Assembly (NCBI GenBank): GCA_022539475.1
Contig: VCMS01000063.1
Span: 124,001 to 188,000 of the forward strand
Source: Gracilaria domingensis
Taxonomy: Eukaryota > Rhodophyta > Florideophyceae > Gracilariales > Gracilariaceae
Length of the DNA stretch: 64,000 bases
Direction of reading: 5' to 3'
Shown here in pieces: positions 60,722 through 64,000 of this stretch. The position numbers and the translations under genes are program-made. Positions within the stretch are counted from its first letter, which is position 1; the number at the start of each line of letters is the position of its first letter. The notes below the pieces were generated by a model. The model had not been told where the DNA came from. It searched no databases and saw only the letters and a list, made by a program, of their open reading frames with translations.

Positions 60722-61170
60722 TACGATCGGAAGCTCCTTTCCTTCTCTCATTTGGCGCAACGGTGTTTGAACTAGTTTCTCTGCGTACAACACACTATGA
60801 ACGCAGCGTCATATGATTGCGTCTTTGAATAGGATGCTTCTTTCCAACTAGTGCGGAACCTCTGAACACAATAGTATCACATCAAAGTGAGTTTTTTATG
60901 GTGCAACGTAATTGTTGCAAAGATGGCTCTGCTTGGACCTCGAGTTTGGAAGACGTACTATGAAGTTATCGCATCCTTCTACTACGCAACTTGATTCGCG
61001 ATCTCTTTCGGCTACAATACAGTTCTTTAGGGCAAACGTAGTATCGATTTATGCCGTTAACTTTCTAACATTCAACCAAACGGGTTTTTTCCATTCGTCC
61101 ATCATTGTTTCGTATGTGATCTGGAAATTGAAATTCGACAACATCATCTGACCGTATTTGCCATGAGATT
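60722..61170. other. No gene seen
   Basis: A/T-rich, short frames only; right flank of element F. Confidence 0.4.
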
Positions 61171-63981
61171 CTACTCTTGGCGGCTCCTTAGCCCTTTCAG
61201 ATTTTCTACAAACCCCTCCATTCTTTCCGAGTGGGGATGCTGTGGTTTATCAACATAGTACCGACGACTCGCTATTTCAATAATCCCAACACTTCGGTCA
61301 ATAACTTGGGCACTCTCGTTGGTTGTGCTAGTGACCTGTCTGCCTTCAGTGTAACGTAGATCATATTGTCTATGTTCAATTATGTCATACTGACAAAGAA
61401 AATCCGCGATAACGATGGTTATCTTTCTCCTTTCTCTATTTGTTATGGCAATAATTTCCACTTGGAAAATCTTCCTCACGCTTCCATAGTACAAGTCCCT
61501 TTGTTTTCTACGATCTTTGCTATTCACTGTCTCAATCTCGGAAGAAATGGAACCAATGGAAATGTCTTCTCCGACAAAAGTGGCTGCAATGAAGTGTTTC
61601 TGACGTCCGTTTTTCTGCTTTGCAGCTCGCTTTTGATACCGTTCAAAAGTCTCGATTGAAACAGCTCTGTTCTGGGTCATGACTATAGCTCTTTCATACT
61701 TCCTTGTACGCTCTATATGGAAATTTGTCTGCAACGGAAAATTCGATCTAAGAAACTCCCCTATGCATCTTTCGCGTCCAGGGAAAGCCAGCTTAAATGT
61801 GGATCGCAACCTCGCCCATTGCAATACACATTAATTCCAACTTTGGAGAGTGCACTTTCTCCCGTTTTTGTAGTCGAAGCAGACCGTGGAGCACTCAAAT
61901 ATGTGGACACAGTTGTAGGAATTCTGCCTTTGTTAGAGGGACGCAGTGAAAAGAGTCGAAAGTTCTTATGGAAGATATGGGCGGAAAGATGTGGACTATT
62001 CTGGTCACGTTTTCCGATCTCGCCTAGCAATCTTTCTACTATGAATTGCGAACATGATGGCAGTGGCCCGCATTCCTGTAGCATTTCCGGAATATGGAGA
62101 ATAGCATGAGTACTTGGTGTGAAACAAAAGGCTTTTGATTCGGAGTCGTACACCAGTTCAACAAACCTTGCATACGACTCATAACCTAGCGAACACAACG
62201 ATGACGCTCGCTCTTGTGAACAATCGTATCCGAAACTCTGCGTCACGATCCGAGAAGTGAGTATCCAGACACACATGATCCTTTTATCCACCTTGTAATA
62301 GTGAAAAAATAGAGTAAGATACAGTTCTGCGTGCCGTTTGAAATCCTCTGCTTTGCATGTCCCTAGATTGTCCAACGAGAGCGGTGGTCGCCCCCAGCAA
62401 CTCGGTATTCCTTTGGATGAGTCGTTCATAGCCCGATTAATCTTGGACATTGTATCAGATGGTATGCAAAAAGGAGGTAGAGGTCTTCTTCCGTTCTCGA
62501 GCCTCGCATGCGATCCAGTTATCAACCTGAGAGTCAGCATAACCCAGCCCAGAAGTATCAAATGCATAACGTCGTACGGAAACGAAGATACATAATTCAG
62601 GGTCTAACTGGGCCAAAGTCGGCTTCTTTTTGATTCCAGTTTCCTTCTCGATCTGCTTTCTAGAATTCTTTGTCAAACGCTTCTGACTGAGCTTTTGCCA
62701 TACTGCTTGAACGATTTGATTGGTTCTCTTATTTGGACACTCAAATTCTACCACGGCTTGAATTTTGCTCTTCTCGTTTCTTCGCAGGACATCTCTGAAC
62801 CGTTTGACCGCCAATTCAGGTACGGCATAAGAGGCTTCTAGACTTTTGAAGTACGTCTTCTCCTTGAAACAATGACGACAAAATCGACCGGCATTGTGCC
62901 CGGCGAACCCCAAAACCTTGGATGCGGCTGGCCAGTCGGCTGTGAAGAACATCATGAACGCTCTCAAAGTTCTTACCTTCCCATCACTGCAAGACAACTG
63001 AATTCCCTTCTCTAAATTTCTCAGGTCTTTCAGCAGTGGATCTAAGAAAGTTTCGAAATGATTCGAGGTATGCGTACCTGGAATGATAGCGTGAACGATC
63101 ATGTTTGAAGCCTTACTTCGAACCGACAATGGGAAGGTCAGCACAGATGAGACGACCGGCCATGTGGATACTGCGTTCCCAACCCGATCTCGTCCGCACT
63201 CAAAACCGTCAGTAGAAAACGACATAAAGACCAGAACCTCTTCTGATTCGTTCCAACTGAACAGCTTCTCCGCATGTTATCGGAAGAACAGATCCCCATG
63301 GTAGTAGTCATGTGGTGGTAGCTCATCGTTCTCGTTCAGCAGATACTGTTTCGCTTTTCGACATGCAACCATTATATGCGTGAATGATACAGTAGAATTG
63401 CAGAGCCCTCTGAGCGCAGAAGATGTTTTCAGGTACCAGAACTTCTTCCCTTTTTTCTCTACGGAGAGGCTGCAAGTTGGGCATATATCAACATTCCGAA
63501 GGAATCCAGCTTTTGCAAAATGCCCATTTGGACACATCGCAACGTTTGACTTCTCCAACAGAGAGCACTTAATTGAATGCGAAATTAAGGATCTGTACGA
63601 GAAAGATGATGATATTGGTCTTGCCTGCAGCAGACGTTGCGCCGCCCTTTGCGAGATGTTCGACCTTTCAGCACTGAATATGAATTCAATGAGGCGCTCA
63701 AACTCAGACTGAATATTGCTCTTCTCGCAATCAAACAATTGTTCCAGTGAAGCGTACTGTGAACTCAGACGAATTGAATTGAGACTTGAAAGTGACTGTG
63801 AGGAAAGGCTTATATCAAACTCTCTAGGGATGTCATTGAATGAATCTTCGTCATTTTTATTGCCACCCGTTGCCTCCTTTTGATCACATGCGGCTGAACT
63901 TGAGCTGGAATCAGACCCATTATCAATGGAACCTTGAGGCATTTCAATTACATCCTCAGAACGCTGGGATGGCTCCGACAC
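61171..63981 (-). pseudogene. Element F transposase, tnp2/CACTA type
   Basis: ATG 63979-63981, 19 bp from the window edge. Ser/Asp-rich start, a Cys/His pair (AMCPNGHFAKAG ... DICPTC), then the catalytic-Asp segment SFSTDGFECGRDRVG, a zinc motif (GRFCRHCFKEKTYF), SSFPYDVMHLILLGWVM, HAILHIPEMLQECGPLPSC and a C-terminal domain (LYYGSVRKIFQVEIIA). Breaks: TAA at 63277 in the same frame, a frameshift near 62590 (before the YDVMHL motif) and another near 61800. Same domain order as element E, so the two are members of one diverged group. Inactive copy. Confidence 0.75.
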
Positions 63982-64000
63982 TAAAGTGGTGCCTTCGTTC

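Overview
The window is eukaryotic nuclear DNA, and most of it is mobile-element sequence. The signs are chromodomain Ty3/gypsy retrotransposons, CACTA/Plavaka-type and pogo-type transposases, relics of animal/plant/algal-type housekeeping genes (deoxyhypusine hydroxylase, transportin-3-like importin, strictosidine-synthase-like protein, GMC oxidoreductase) and at least one short GT-AG intron (65 nt). I see no rRNA, tRNA, CRISPR array or bacterial operon. A compact, repeat-rich algal genome (a red alga is my best guess) fits, but nothing here proves the species.

Layout. 1-6089: 3' part of a gypsy chromovirus (family A): integrase plus chromodomain, two reading frames on the opposite strand, then the 3' LTR. 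Element A sits inside the pol gene of a second gypsy family, B (6090-about 12287). B also carries a long antisense frame between pol and its 3' LTR. B itself sits in a pogo-like transposase (12288-12805). 12806-19112: a decayed family-A copy on the minus strand (C), with its LTR, gag and pol but no 3' end. 19113-22674: unassigned DNA with a GC-rich block. 22675-23558 and 32486-32737: the two halves of a strictosidine-synthase-like gene, separated by 8.9 kb. That interval holds a 374-bp tandem repeat, hairpins, a Plavaka-type transposase gene, a 934-bp inverted-repeat element built of 110-bp palindromic units, and an unknown multi-frame locus. 33299-38285: another family-A copy (D), plus strand, 5' LTR to RNase H. 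38300-39540: sugar-dehydrogenase pseudogene. 39944-45291: a tnp2/CACTA-type element (E) with divergent genes. 47082-58090: a cluster of broken host-type genes (Cys-rich protein, transportin-3-like, PTGR-like reductase, DOHH, GMC oxidoreductase, IPT/TIG fragment). 61171-63981: a second tnp2/CACTA transposase (F).

The most notable signals are these. (1) A homologous antisense protein, of no family I recognise, lies between pol and the 3' LTR in two distinct gypsy families; in A it is split by one in-frame TAG between its folded domain and a Pro/Gly/RG-rich tail. (2) The palindromic word ACCANNTGGT recurs at least 27 times in family-A sequence. (3) Element B carries a run of at least 14 different mini-hairpins in 400 bp. 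(4) A tandem palindrome containing TTAGGG/CCCTAA lies between terminal inverted repeats. (5) A 433-bp insertion with TTA duplications interrupts a reductase gene, and removing it restores the codons. (6) Most of the host-type gene relics are broken mainly by in-frame stops and have few indels.
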